NCBI RefSeq assembly: GCF_019900845.1
Contig: NZ_CP074570.1
Span: 4,278,001-4,342,000 of the forward strand
Direction of reading: 5' to 3'
Source of the DNA: Paraneptunicella aestuarii
GTDB taxonomy: Bacteria; Pseudomonadota; Gammaproteobacteria; Enterobacterales; Alteromonadaceae
DNA length: 64,000 nt
Shown: positions 48,986 through 57,670 of the stretch, piece by piece
How the letters are laid out: each line of letters begins with the position of its first letter
How positions within the stretch are numbered: position 1 is the first letter of the stretch
Position numbers and translations under genes: made by a program
Notes under the pieces: model-generated
The model's input: the letters and a program-made list of their open reading frames with translations, nothing else
What the model was told of the DNA's origin: nothing
Database searches by the model: none

Positions 48986-49750
48986 ATGAGTTTATCAGTT
49001 ATGGTAATCGTTTCGTTGCTATATATAGCATTGCTATTTTTAGCAACAATGTACAACCACTATAAAGGCCATAAAGACCTGTTTATTAGTAGTGTATTTG
49101 CACTACTTATGTATGCAGCTGGACATTTAGGCAATATGCTATGGCTATCCACTCTTTCTCCTGATGAATTATTAAAAACACACTATTTATACTTTGCAGC
49201 CATGCAAGCCATACTTGCGACGGGGTTATTCATAATCAATCGTCACAAACTACGAGTGATCATGTCTATTACCATCGCATTGTTAGTCGTTGAGGTATTA
49301 CTGGGCTACGCAGTACATATTGATAGAAATGTGATTGCGCTTAACGGTGCAGAAGCCGCTAATATGTCCTTAGCTACCAGTTGGTTCTTGTGGGATATGA
49401 GAGATTACCTTTCACAATTCACAACCTTCACTGTTCTGCTTGCCCTAACCTTGCCCAAAATTTACCAGGTTAAAAACGACGATAACACGGTCAGCTTTAG
49501 CATACTTGAAGCGGTTGAGGCGTACCTGGAAAAGTTTAGCCCTGATTCAAAGCTGCGTAGAAAGGCACAAGCTTATTTATATTACAGTGCGCAAGGATTA
49601 TGTGAAACCACAGGCTCAGAAGCCGATTTCGACCATTACGAAGTGGGAACCATGTTGCTAAACGAAGGCATTAAAAAGTGCTGTTACGAGCCTTGGCGAA
49701 CCAAGCCGGTTGGTTTTTTCGGACGCATTGTTTATTGGTTGAGAAGCTAA
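48986..49750 (+). CDS. Polytopic membrane protein of unknown function
   Basis: The 254-residue protein has four or five membrane segments in the first 150 residues (about 5-22, 31-50, 65-82, 88-108, 135-150). A cytoplasmic C-terminal part follows, with YLEKFSPDSKLRRKAQAYLYYS and GIKKCCYEPW. No family is recognised. AAGGA lies upstream of ATG 48986. It converges with a small unknown gene 13 bp away. Confidence 0.6.
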   Translation: MSLSVMVIVSLLYIALLFLATMYNHYKGHKDLFISSVFALLMYAAGHLGNMLWLSTLSPDELLKTHYLYFAAMQAILATGLFIINRHKLRVIMSITIALLVVEVLLGYAVHIDRNVIALNGAEAANMSLATSWFLWDMRDYLSQFTTFTVLLALTLPKIYQVKNDDNTVSFSILEAVEAYLEKFSPDSKLRRKAQAYLYYSAQGLCETTGSEADFDHYEVGTMLLNEGIKKCCYEPWRTKPVGFFGRIVYWLRS

Positions 49751-49763
49751 TAGCTTGAAGCAC

Positions 49764-50039
49764 TCATTTAAATAAGTCTTCGTTATTAACATCCAAATCA
49801 AAAAGTCGGCGCAAGGGTACTTCGCCGACTTTTGTTTTTTCAGCCAGCAAGCGAAAGAAATTGTGGTTGTATTGCCCACGCTTAAGGTAAAACTCAAAGC
49901 GAGCAATACCGTTAAGCTCGACGTCTTGAGGATACATTTTTCGATAAAACTTACTGATATTGCCGTCATATTCGGTCATTAACAGGTAGCGTAAACGACG
50001 CTTCAAAATTTCATCGGTCGGTAAATCAAATTCAAACAT
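49764..50039 (-). CDS. Small hypothetical protein
   Basis: This 91-residue charged, mostly helical protein contains LKRRLRYLLMTEYDGNISKFYRKMYP and FFRLLAEKTKVGEVPLRRLFDLD. It has no signal peptide or membrane segment. The basic helices could bind nucleic acid, and the last part could be a compact HTH-like fold, but no family is recognised. Confidence 0.5.
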   Translation of the reverse strand: MFEFDLPTDEILKRRLRYLLMTEYDGNISKFYRKMYPQDVELNGIARFEFYLKRGQYNHNFFRLLAEKTKVGEVPLRRLFDLDVNNEDLFK

Positions 50040-50391
50040 AAAGATCTTGGCTTACTTAAGCTTCCAACGGTAACAAAACGCCACGATAGTAACACACATA
50101 AAGCGCGTTATTTTAAGCTCAATGACAATATTTCTGACCACAACTATTGGAAGCAATTTAAACCACCACTGTTCCCAATAACGAAAACCGCATGGTTTCA
50201 CTTTTCTATACCCCAATGATACTTGAACCATGATGATTTTCTTAAAATTTTGCCTCTGAAATAAAGAGACTTTTTATGACAGCCCCTCTAAAAAGATTTA
50301 GACTTTACCCACAATAAGAGCACCTTCGAAGCTTTCATTGTGTCTATTAATTTTTAAACATCAGCTTGTAACTATAGAAGTCGTAATTCCG
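50040..50391. other. 352-bp AT-rich gap upstream of the DNA methyltransferase
   Basis: No gene, RNA or repeat could be supported. It should contain the promoter of the restriction-modification operon. No control (C) protein gene or clear C-box was seen. Confidence 0.4.
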
Positions 50392-51558
50392 ATGACAAAT
50401 ATAAGATCTCTATCTAACACCCCTGCCTATCCTTTAATCTCTTTATTTTCCGGAGGAATGGGGCTAGATATCGGGATGGAAGCAGCGGGGTTACATATTG
50501 CTGTGTCTCAGGATTTTGATAAATGGTGTGTCGAAACAATTAGAGCCAATAACCACAAAGCTATTGAAGGTGATATTAAAGAGCTCATCCAAAAAGATCC
50601 CTCTTGTGAATTCCTTTTAAAAGAAGCCCAAATTCGTGCTAATGATGTATTTGCAGTGATTGGAGGGCCTCCATGCCAAGCATTCTCTACAGCAGGGAGA
50701 CGAAGGGGTGAACAAGACGAACGAGGCCAGTTATACCAGCAGTTCGTTCATGTTGTTACTTCTATTCGTCCTCGTTTCTTTGTAATGGAAAATGTTAAAG
50801 GATTAGCTTCCATGATGGTAAACAAAGGGACTAATTCCGAACGTCCTTTACTGGAAGTAATTCTTGAAGAGTTCAAACGGATTGGCTACCACACGGTACA
50901 TGATGTGGTAGATGCCGTTCATTATGGAACCCCACAATTTCGCGAAAGGTTAATTATTATTGGCAGCAGGGACAATGAACCAATTTACATACCAATGCCT
51001 ACCCATTTTCATTTTCACCAAAACCCGGAAATGAGGTGGCGAACGTTAAACGATGCATTGAAAGGATTAGATGACCCAGGCCCAAGCGGGAAACTTTCAG
51101 AGAGAATTCTCAAATATCTCAAGTTAGTCCCCGAAGGTGGAAACTGGAAATCACTTCCTCAGAATATCGTGGAGGAGGCTATGGGCGGCGCATATAAGTC
51201 AGGAGGGGGAAAAGTTGGATTTTTTAGGAGATTAAGCTTCAACGAACCTTCCCCAACGTTAGTCACAAGCCCATCTCAAAAAGCAACATTATTAGGGCAC
51301 CCCAGGGAACTTAGGCCTTTGTCTGTAAGAGAGTATGCAAGGATACAAGGTTTTCCTGATAACTGGATTTTTAAAGGTTCCTTGGCAAACTGTTACAAAC
51401 AGATTGGAAATGCTGTGCCGATCCCATTAGGGAAAGCTATAGGGGAAATGTTGCGTGCTGTCGCAATGGGTAACTCAAAAGTTTATTCCAAACGTATGAG
51501 AGGAACCTCTGTTCATAATAAATTGAAGAATTATCAAATAGGGAATTTTTATGATTAA
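50392..51558 (+). CDS. DNA (cytosine-5-)-methyltransferase of a type II R-M system
   Basis: The 388-residue enzyme has motif I LFSGGMGLDIGME (about 18-30), motif IV GGPPCQAFS with catalytic Cys95, motif VI MENVKGL, motif VIII QFRERLIIIG and motif X KQIGNAVPIPLG. It transfers methyl from SAM to C5 of cytosine. The target sequence cannot be deduced. The ATG at 50392 fits the family start; the frame opens at 50338. Its stop overlaps the start of the next gene by 8 bp. Composition is more AT-rich than the neighbours. Confidence 0.93.
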   Translation: MTNIRSLSNTPAYPLISLFSGGMGLDIGMEAAGLHIAVSQDFDKWCVETIRANNHKAIEGDIKELIQKDPSCEFLLKEAQIRANDVFAVIGGPPCQAFSTAGRRRGEQDERGQLYQQFVHVVTSIRPRFFVMENVKGLASMMVNKGTNSERPLLEVILEEFKRIGYHTVHDVVDAVHYGTPQFRERLIIIGSRDNEPIYIPMPTHFHFHQNPEMRWRTLNDALKGLDDPGPSGKLSERILKYLKLVPEGGNWKSLPQNIVEEAMGGAYKSGGGKVGFFRRLSFNEPSPTLVTSPSQKATLLGHPRELRPLSVREYARIQGFPDNWIFKGSLANCYKQIGNAVPIPLGKAIGEMLRAVAMGNSKVYSKRMRGTSVHNKLKNYQIGNFYD

Positions 51559-52333
51559 TCAAAACGACTTGGATAGCGAAATTAACAGGTTACTAGAAAT
51601 ACTTTATTCCAAACGCTTTTTAAAGCTTGAAGAAATTGACCTGAAAAGATTGCTAAAGAAAAACCCATATTTATTTAGAGCTATTGGCTTAAATGACTGC
51701 TCCGAACTTATAGAAGCTCAGCTTGACGCTTTCTTGTCCAGTTCGGATGAAACACTGTTTGGAAATGATTTTTTTGAGCCACTTGCTTTTTGGACAGCAA
51801 AAAATGCCGTTCTTGTAGATCAGACTGAACAGAGAAATGTTACTGTTGGAAGCGCTTCAGGTACTGACCTTGCAATCGAAACAGCAAGTGCTTATTTAGC
51901 TATCGCTGTAAAATCAGGTACCAATATTTTTAACTCTCAAAGCACTAAAGGGCAGTCAACGGAATTCTTAGAGTTAACATCCCGCTTGAGAAAGCTAGGA
52001 AAAGAGATTAGGCCAATCATTGGTTATGGGTATGGACGAAACAAAGCGGGAAAAAAATCAAAAACGGAAAAACATGCTGGTCAAGCGTTCTGGACACTGC
52101 TTTCAGGTGAGGAAAACTATTACCTTAGAATATCAGATTCTATTGGAAAATTTGCAGCCGAACACAGGCAACAATATATAGAGTCTTACAAAAAAACAAA
52201 GAACAGGCTCCTAAAGCAACTAGTATTAAATTTTGTAGACGATAATGGTGAGCTAAATTGGCACAAAATTGTTGAATACAATAGTGGCATTGTAAAGCCG
52301 AAAAAATTGCAAGAACCATCCAGTCTTGAATAA
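51551..52333 (+). CDS. Probable type II restriction endonuclease (PD-(D/E)XK, PmeII-like)
   Basis: This 260-residue protein directly follows and overlaps the methyltransferase gene, the classic type II R-M layout. Its likely catalytic core is GTDLAIETASAYLAIAVKSG followed by NIFNSQSTKGQSTEF, with an Asp, a downstream acidic-x-Lys-like AVKSG and a SG-N motif as in PmeII-type endonucleases. AGGGA precedes ATG 51551. If active it would cut unmethylated DNA. The family call is from motif similarity and context. Confidence 0.72.
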   Translation: MINQNDLDSEINRLLEILYSKRFLKLEEIDLKRLLKKNPYLFRAIGLNDCSELIEAQLDAFLSSSDETLFGNDFFEPLAFWTAKNAVLVDQTEQRNVTVGSASGTDLAIETASAYLAIAVKSGTNIFNSQSTKGQSTEFLELTSRLRKLGKEIRPIIGYGYGRNKAGKKSKTEKHAGQAFWTLLSGEENYYLRISDSIGKFAAEHRQQYIESYKKTKNRLLKQLVLNFVDDNGELNWHKIVEYNSGIVKPKKLQEPSSLE

Positions 52334-52790
52334 ACTCCACCTATTGAGTGTAAAAATGCTTTGGGCGTACCAAGTTGAGTGGCTATGCCCAAAATGCATA
52401 GTCAACTGAGCAACTCAATAACGTTTCAATTAAAATTAACATTCCTTTTACAAATCAATTCTTTTCCACATCAAAGAAATCCTCATCATAAATTTAATCA
52501 AAGCCCTATTAAGTTGACTCACATCAATAAAAAGAAAGCTGAATACATTACTCTAGCTTGGCGTGAGCGCATCCTTTTATAGCCCGTTAGCGCAATTTAT
52601 AGGCCATTTAATCACCCCTTTTTTCGGTATCGAACCAGCAATGAAGAGCCTTTGTGGCAAGCTGCTTACAGAGGGGGATTGCTTGACTGCTCCGACAAGT
52701 TACTTTTAATTGGGCCTTTAATTTACCTTTGATTAACCCTTAGTTACTATACTGTAAGCGCTTTCACTACACTAAATTAAGATATTCACA
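52334..52790. other. 457-bp intergenic region after the R-M genes
   Basis: It is AT-rich with no supported gene. A segment near 52620-52640 (GGTATCGAACC) resembles a tRNA T-arm, but the rest of a tRNA fold is absent. A LacI-type palindrome lies near the 3' end. Confidence 0.4.
52753..52766. promoter_or_regulatory. LacI-family-type operator upstream of the PAS-GGDEF-EAL gene
   Basis: TGTAAGCGCTTTCA fits the general LacI/GalR/CcpA half-site pattern (TGnAAnCGnTnnCA) and lies 24 bp before the start codon. It differs from the TGCAATCGTTTGCA site elsewhere in the window, so another regulator would be involved. Confidence 0.4.
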
Positions 52791-54917
52791 ATGAATTCAA
52801 ATGCCATATCTGGACAAGAATCGTTAGCTCGAATTGAAAACAATGAGTTACTGAATGAAATCAGTAAAATTTCAGGTACTGGTGGTTGGATATATGATGT
52901 TGAAACCAAAACCATGGAATGGACTGACGAAACTTACCATATCTACGGCATAGAAATTGGCAGCGATATCAATGTTGCAATAGGGATCAGCCATTATCCG
53001 GGAGAATATGGCAAGCAAATTGAGACCTGCTTTAACAATGCAATTGAGAAAGGAATTGAGTATCAGGAAGAACTTCGTTTTATCAACGCAAAGGGCGAAG
53101 CGAAATGGATAAGAACCACAGGAAAAGTTAAACGCAATAACGGCAAAATTACCCACATTTATGGTGCATTTGAGGATATTACGCGCGAAAAGGAACTCAT
53201 TGCCCACGAACAAAATACCGCTCTGTACCTTGAAACGATCATCAATAATTTGAACGATGCCATTGTCACGGTCGATGAAGAAGGCACTATCCTGTCAGCA
53301 AATAGAACGGTTGAGCGCATATTCAAATGTCAGGCCGACAAACTGATTGGTCAGTCGGTTAACGTACTGATGCCGCAACCTTATGCGTCGTTGCATCACA
53401 AATACATGAAGAACTACCTCAAAGGAGGTAAAGCCAAGATCCTCGGAGTTGGCAGGGAATTACCCGCTAAGCGCTTTAACGGCGAAGAGTTTCCAATGGA
53501 GCTTTCACTTAGCGAAGTTAATCAGGGAGGTAAAAGCATCTTCATTGGCATTATTCGAGATATTACAGAACAAAAGGAAGCCAACGAAAAAATCTATCAG
53601 CTCGCCTACTTCGATCCTCTTACCCAATTGCCCAACCGACTATCCTTTGAAAAAGACCTCACAGACGTACTGATTCGAGCCAAATTAGCCCAGTACGACG
53701 TGTATTGTGGCATGTTAGATATTGACCGCTTCTCTCAGATTAATCTTATCTACGGTAAGCAATCTGGGGATTATGTTCTCAATATGATGGCAAGCCGTAT
53801 TCAGGCCGAGTTACCTAAAACATTCCGCCTGTACCGTAACATGGCCGACTCATTTTTCTTGCTGAATCTGTTGCCTATTTCCAGCAAGGATGATTCTGGA
53901 TTCGCAGAAATTGAGAGGGTAGAGAAGATTATTCAAAGCACTGTTTCAGATATCATTGCCATTAAAGCCAACTCTCAGAAAGTCACCTTAACCATAGGTT
54001 CTTTGTGTTTGCCATCGCATGATATTACCCATGAGAAACTCATCCAATTATTAGAATTCGCGTGCCATAAAGCAAAAATACAAGGTAAAGGCTGTCGGGT
54101 ATCCTTACGTCAGGAAGAACAGGCGATATTTGAACGCCAAACCAAATTACGCCACTCCATTCTGAATGGCATTGCTAATGAGGAGTTTTTCATTGTTTTG
54201 CAACCTCAATTCACTGCATCGGGAGAACTGATCGCCTCAGAAGCGCTACTACGTTGGAAATCTTCTGAATTTGGCATGGTAAGCCCCGATGAGTTCATTG
54301 ATATTGCAGAAAACAACGGTGATATCGTGTTATTGGGCGATTGGGTAATCAATGAAGTATGTAAAGTCATCCATCAGATGAATGAGGAATCCATTCCTTG
54401 TAAAGTCGCGATCAATATTAGCGGGAAGCAGGTGGTGCAACCGAATTTCTGCTCCCAACTTAAGCTTCGTTTAAATCAGTGGAATGTCGCGCCGAGCAGC
54501 ATTGTACTGGAAATAACAGAAAGCACCTTGGTAAAAGATGTTGAGCTGGTTAGAGAACGCATGATCGATTTGTCCAATCAAGGGTTCCGCTTTTCCATTG
54601 ATGACTTTGGCACAGGCTATTCCAGCCTGAGCTACCTTAAAGAGCTACCTATTCACGAATTAAAAATAGATCGATATTTTATTGAAGAAATCGAACACAA
54701 CAACAATGAAATAGCCATTGTGAATACCATTATTGAAATGGCAAGAGCTCTTGGTGTTTATACGGTTGCAGAAGGCATAGAAACACCAGAACAATTGAAA
54801 TATCTTGCGCAACGTGGGTGCAATTATTTTCAGGGTTTTATGCTGTCAAAACCCCTTCCCGTTGATAAGTGGAAAAAGCTGCTTAAACAAACAAAAACGA
54901 CAAAAGAAACGGCTTAA
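52791..54917 (+). CDS. PAS-PAS-GGDEF(degenerate)-EAL cyclic-di-GMP phosphodiesterase
   Basis: The 708-residue soluble protein has a PAS domain (about 20-135), a second PAS (about 145-270), a GGDEF domain and an EAL domain (about 455-700). The GGDEF signature is replaced by MADSF, so it should not make c-di-GMP. The EAL domain keeps EALLRW, NISGKQ, EITES, DDFGTGYSSL, KIDRYF and AEGIET and should cleave c-di-GMP. The second PAS has VTVDEEGTILSANRTVERIF, typical of sensory PAS repeats. It is paralogous to the gene at 55245. Confidence 0.9.
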   Translation: MNSNAISGQESLARIENNELLNEISKISGTGGWIYDVETKTMEWTDETYHIYGIEIGSDINVAIGISHYPGEYGKQIETCFNNAIEKGIEYQEELRFINAKGEAKWIRTTGKVKRNNGKITHIYGAFEDITREKELIAHEQNTALYLETIINNLNDAIVTVDEEGTILSANRTVERIFKCQADKLIGQSVNVLMPQPYASLHHKYMKNYLKGGKAKILGVGRELPAKRFNGEEFPMELSLSEVNQGGKSIFIGIIRDITEQKEANEKIYQLAYFDPLTQLPNRLSFEKDLTDVLIRAKLAQYDVYCGMLDIDRFSQINLIYGKQSGDYVLNMMASRIQAELPKTFRLYRNMADSFFLLNLLPISSKDDSGFAEIERVEKIIQSTVSDIIAIKANSQKVTLTIGSLCLPSHDITHEKLIQLLEFACHKAKIQGKGCRVSLRQEEQAIFERQTKLRHSILNGIANEEFFIVLQPQFTASGELIASEALLRWKSSEFGMVSPDEFIDIAENNGDIVLLGDWVINEVCKVIHQMNEESIPCKVAINISGKQVVQPNFCSQLKLRLNQWNVAPSSIVLEITESTLVKDVELVRERMIDLSNQGFRFSIDDFGTGYSSLSYLKELPIHELKIDRYFIEEIEHNNNEIAIVNTIIEMARALGVYTVAEGIETPEQLKYLAQRGCNYFQGFMLSKPLPVDKWKKLLKQTKTTKETA

Positions 54918-55244
54918 TTTAAGAGCGATTTGTCATTTATTTCCCTGAATACCGGGATAAAAATCAGACTATTATTATAGTTTTTAGTGGATTACGCATG
55001 CTGTATGTGCCCCCCCAAAATGACTCCAAAAAGGCTTGATTTCTCTCATTTATTCAGTAGGTTATTGAATAATCATTTTGACTTATTTAGTCAAAAATCA
55101 TCCAAAAAAACAGACAAAGCATGTTACTATGCCAGAAGTGAATCGCCTAAAACCGGGAATTATCCCTACCTCAAGCTTGACACAAAAGGTGGATGGTGAT
55201 TTTTTAATCCAAATGTCGATGCAATTTAAATGTGGAGACACTTT
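54918..55244. other. 327-bp gap between the two EAL genes
   Basis: It contains a C7 run near 55009 and AT-rich DNA, and no supported gene or hairpin terminator beyond a small CCCTG/CGGG stem near 54944. A promoter for the second EAL gene may lie here. Confidence 0.4.
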
Positions 55245-57617
55245 GTGCCACCAACAGAAACTATAAATAAAATCGTTGCGGCAACTGTCACATATCCACC
55301 GGAGCATATAAATGTTCTGGTTTCTTCACTATTGCAAAAGTTGCAATCGTCACTAAAGGCTGAGTATTCATTCATTGCATCTTTCGATTCCATTTCCCCA
55401 GAAACGTCTGGCAAGTCACAGGAATTGGCAACGGTAAGCACCCTGTGCTTCATCGATCATGGTGAGATTTGCGATAACCTGCAGCTACCTGTCACTCATT
55501 CACCTCTTGCTGAGTCGTTAAACAATAAAAACTGCCTGCTCAGCAATAAGGCTCAACAGTCCTACCCCGAAGCCCAATTTCTAAAAGACAAGCATATCTC
55601 GGCATATATTGGTGTTCCGCTGCGTAATGCCAGTGCAGAAATCATTGGTACGCTTGCGGTGATGTATCAGTCACCAATTCAATCAACCAGCAAAGCCATT
55701 TCTATATTACAGCGGTTTGGCAAGCAGATTTCCTTATTGCTTGCAAACATGGCAAGCAATGCAGACTGCGCGAAAACACCAGATACCGGCACTTCCACAG
55801 CATTACAAAACTGGACGGAAGAAGTGTACACAATGTTTGGGCTGAAAAAGGCTGACGAAACAGAATCACAGGATCAGCAACAAACATTTTCAGCAGAACC
55901 TCAATATCAGGTCATCCAATCAATTGAACAAACCCATGCCCGATACCTGGAAACCATCATTGACCATTTACATGATGCTGTTGTCACCGTGGATACCAGC
56001 GGCATCATCCTGTCAGCCAATCGCACGGCTGAGAAAATGTTCGAGTGCGAAATTTATGATTTGGTTGGCCACGATATTTCATCCTTGATGCCTGAACCCT
56101 ATTCTTCACTGCATAAAAGTTACATGCAGCGCTATTTAACTCATGGCGAAAGCAATGTTATTGGCAAACCTCAAGAACTGCCCGCGCTGAGAAAATCAGG
56201 CAAAGAGTTTCCAATGGAAATCTCCATATCGGAGGTTGAGCAAGACGGTGAGCATTTCTTCATTGGTATCATTCGCGATATTACTGAACGCAAGGCTGCG
56301 AAAGATCAGATTTACCAACTGGCTTACTTCGACAGCCTGACCAAGCTGCCGAATCGCATTTCTTTTGAGCGCGACATTCTGGAAATTCTGACACGCTCGA
56401 AACTGGCTAACGCCAACATTTACTGTAGCATGCTGAATATTGACCGCTTCTCTCAGGTAAATCTCATCTATGGCAAGCTCACGGGTGATTATGTTCTGAA
56501 GAAAGTCACCCGACGTATTCAGGCAGTGCTAGACCGTCCTTTCAAGCTGTACAAGAATGTCGCTGACAGCTTTTTTCTGCTTTATCAGGCTCCTATCTCA
56601 CCGCAAGATCAAACTATTACCCAAAAAATTCGCGCCTTGGAGCACGCCATTCAAGGCTCGGTATCATCTCAAATTTCCTTGAAGGGCAACTCTCAGAACC
56701 TGACTCTGGCCATTGGTTCTGTGCAGATATCGTCTAAAGATATTGATCACGATAAGTTTGTTCGGTTACTCGAATTTTCTCAATCAACAGCCAAGAAACG
56801 AGGGCTGAATAGCCGCTTCCGGCTTTGTGACGACGAAAGAAAAACCTTTGAACGGCAGACCACAATCAGCCATTCCATTGTCAAAGGCATGGAAAACAAA
56901 GAATTTAGCATTCAGCTCCAGCCTCAGTATTCAAAGACCGGCAAACTCATATCATCAGAAGCCCTATTACGCTGGAACTCACCGACTTTAGGAGCAATAT
57001 CGCCAGCGGAGTTTATCCCTCTATCAGAAGACAATGGCGACATTATTATGCTGGGCGAATGGGTATTAAATGAGGTTTGCAAAACCATGCAACCCCTTAT
57101 TAAACATACGCCTCACTTAAAAGTTGCAGTGAACATTAGTGGCAAACAGGTAATGCAACCCGATTTTTGCCGTCGCTTAAACGCTGCGCTTAGCAAGTGG
57201 AAGATATCACCGTCAAATCTGGTGTTGGAAATTACCGAAAGCACTTTGGTAAGAGATCTGGAACTGGTGCGAGATCGCATGAACAAGCTTGCATCTCAAG
57301 GCTTTCGCTTCTCCATTGATGATTTCGGCACTGGCTACTCAAGCCTGATCTATTTGCGTGAATTACCCATTGATGAACTTAAGATTGATCGCTATTTCAT
57401 TGATGAAATCACGCCCGATAAACCAGAAGTACCTATTGTGAATACCATTATTGATATGGCAAAAGCGTTAGGAATAAGTATTGTGGCGGAAGGTATTGAG
57501 ACGAAATACCAACTGGATTACCTCATTAACAAGGGCTGCCATTATTTTCAGGGGTTTTACCTATCGAACCCGCTCTCTCCGCCAGACTGGATCAAAGAAC
57601 TGCAAGAACACGCGTAG
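55245..57617 (+). CDS. GAF-PAS-GGDEF(degenerate)-EAL cyclic-di-GMP phosphodiesterase
   Basis: The 790-residue protein carries an N-terminal GAF domain (about 5-175; YIGVPLRNASAEIIGTLAVMY), a PAS (about 225-345), a GGDEF domain with VADSF in place of the active-site motif, and an intact EAL domain (EALLRW, DDFGTGYSSL, KIDRYF, AEGIET). From the second PAS on it closely parallels the preceding gene, so the pair arose by duplication with a swap of the N-terminal sensor. GTG 55245 is preferred because GGAG lies 7 bases before it; an in-frame ATG at 55230 lacks a ribosome site. Confidence 0.88.
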   Translation: MPPTETINKIVAATVTYPPEHINVLVSSLLQKLQSSLKAEYSFIASFDSISPETSGKSQELATVSTLCFIDHGEICDNLQLPVTHSPLAESLNNKNCLLSNKAQQSYPEAQFLKDKHISAYIGVPLRNASAEIIGTLAVMYQSPIQSTSKAISILQRFGKQISLLLANMASNADCAKTPDTGTSTALQNWTEEVYTMFGLKKADETESQDQQQTFSAEPQYQVIQSIEQTHARYLETIIDHLHDAVVTVDTSGIILSANRTAEKMFECEIYDLVGHDISSLMPEPYSSLHKSYMQRYLTHGESNVIGKPQELPALRKSGKEFPMEISISEVEQDGEHFFIGIIRDITERKAAKDQIYQLAYFDSLTKLPNRISFERDILEILTRSKLANANIYCSMLNIDRFSQVNLIYGKLTGDYVLKKVTRRIQAVLDRPFKLYKNVADSFFLLYQAPISPQDQTITQKIRALEHAIQGSVSSQISLKGNSQNLTLAIGSVQISSKDIDHDKFVRLLEFSQSTAKKRGLNSRFRLCDDERKTFERQTTISHSIVKGMENKEFSIQLQPQYSKTGKLISSEALLRWNSPTLGAISPAEFIPLSEDNGDIIMLGEWVLNEVCKTMQPLIKHTPHLKVAVNISGKQVMQPDFCRRLNAALSKWKISPSNLVLEITESTLVRDLELVRDRMNKLASQGFRFSIDDFGTGYSSLIYLRELPIDELKIDRYFIDEITPDKPEVPIVNTIIDMAKALGISIVAEGIETKYQLDYLINKGCHYFQGFYLSNPLSPPDWIKELQEHA

Positions 57618-57632
57618 CTCTTTCAAAACATA

Positions 57633-57663
57633 ACCTGAGTCCAAACGATTAGAACTCAGGTTC
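57633..57663. terminator. Hairpin between convergent EAL and MetX-like genes
   Basis: AACCTGAGT and ACTCAGGTT form a 9-bp perfect stem with a 13-nt loop in the 53-bp gap between convergent stops. It is probably a bidirectional terminator, though no long T tract is present. Confidence 0.5.
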
Positions 57664-57670
57664 ATCCATA

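Noticed and set aside
52620..52705. tRNA-like T-arm (GGTTCGATACC on the minus strand)
   Set aside because: The matching acceptor, D and anticodon stems cannot be drawn, so it is not called as a tRNA.
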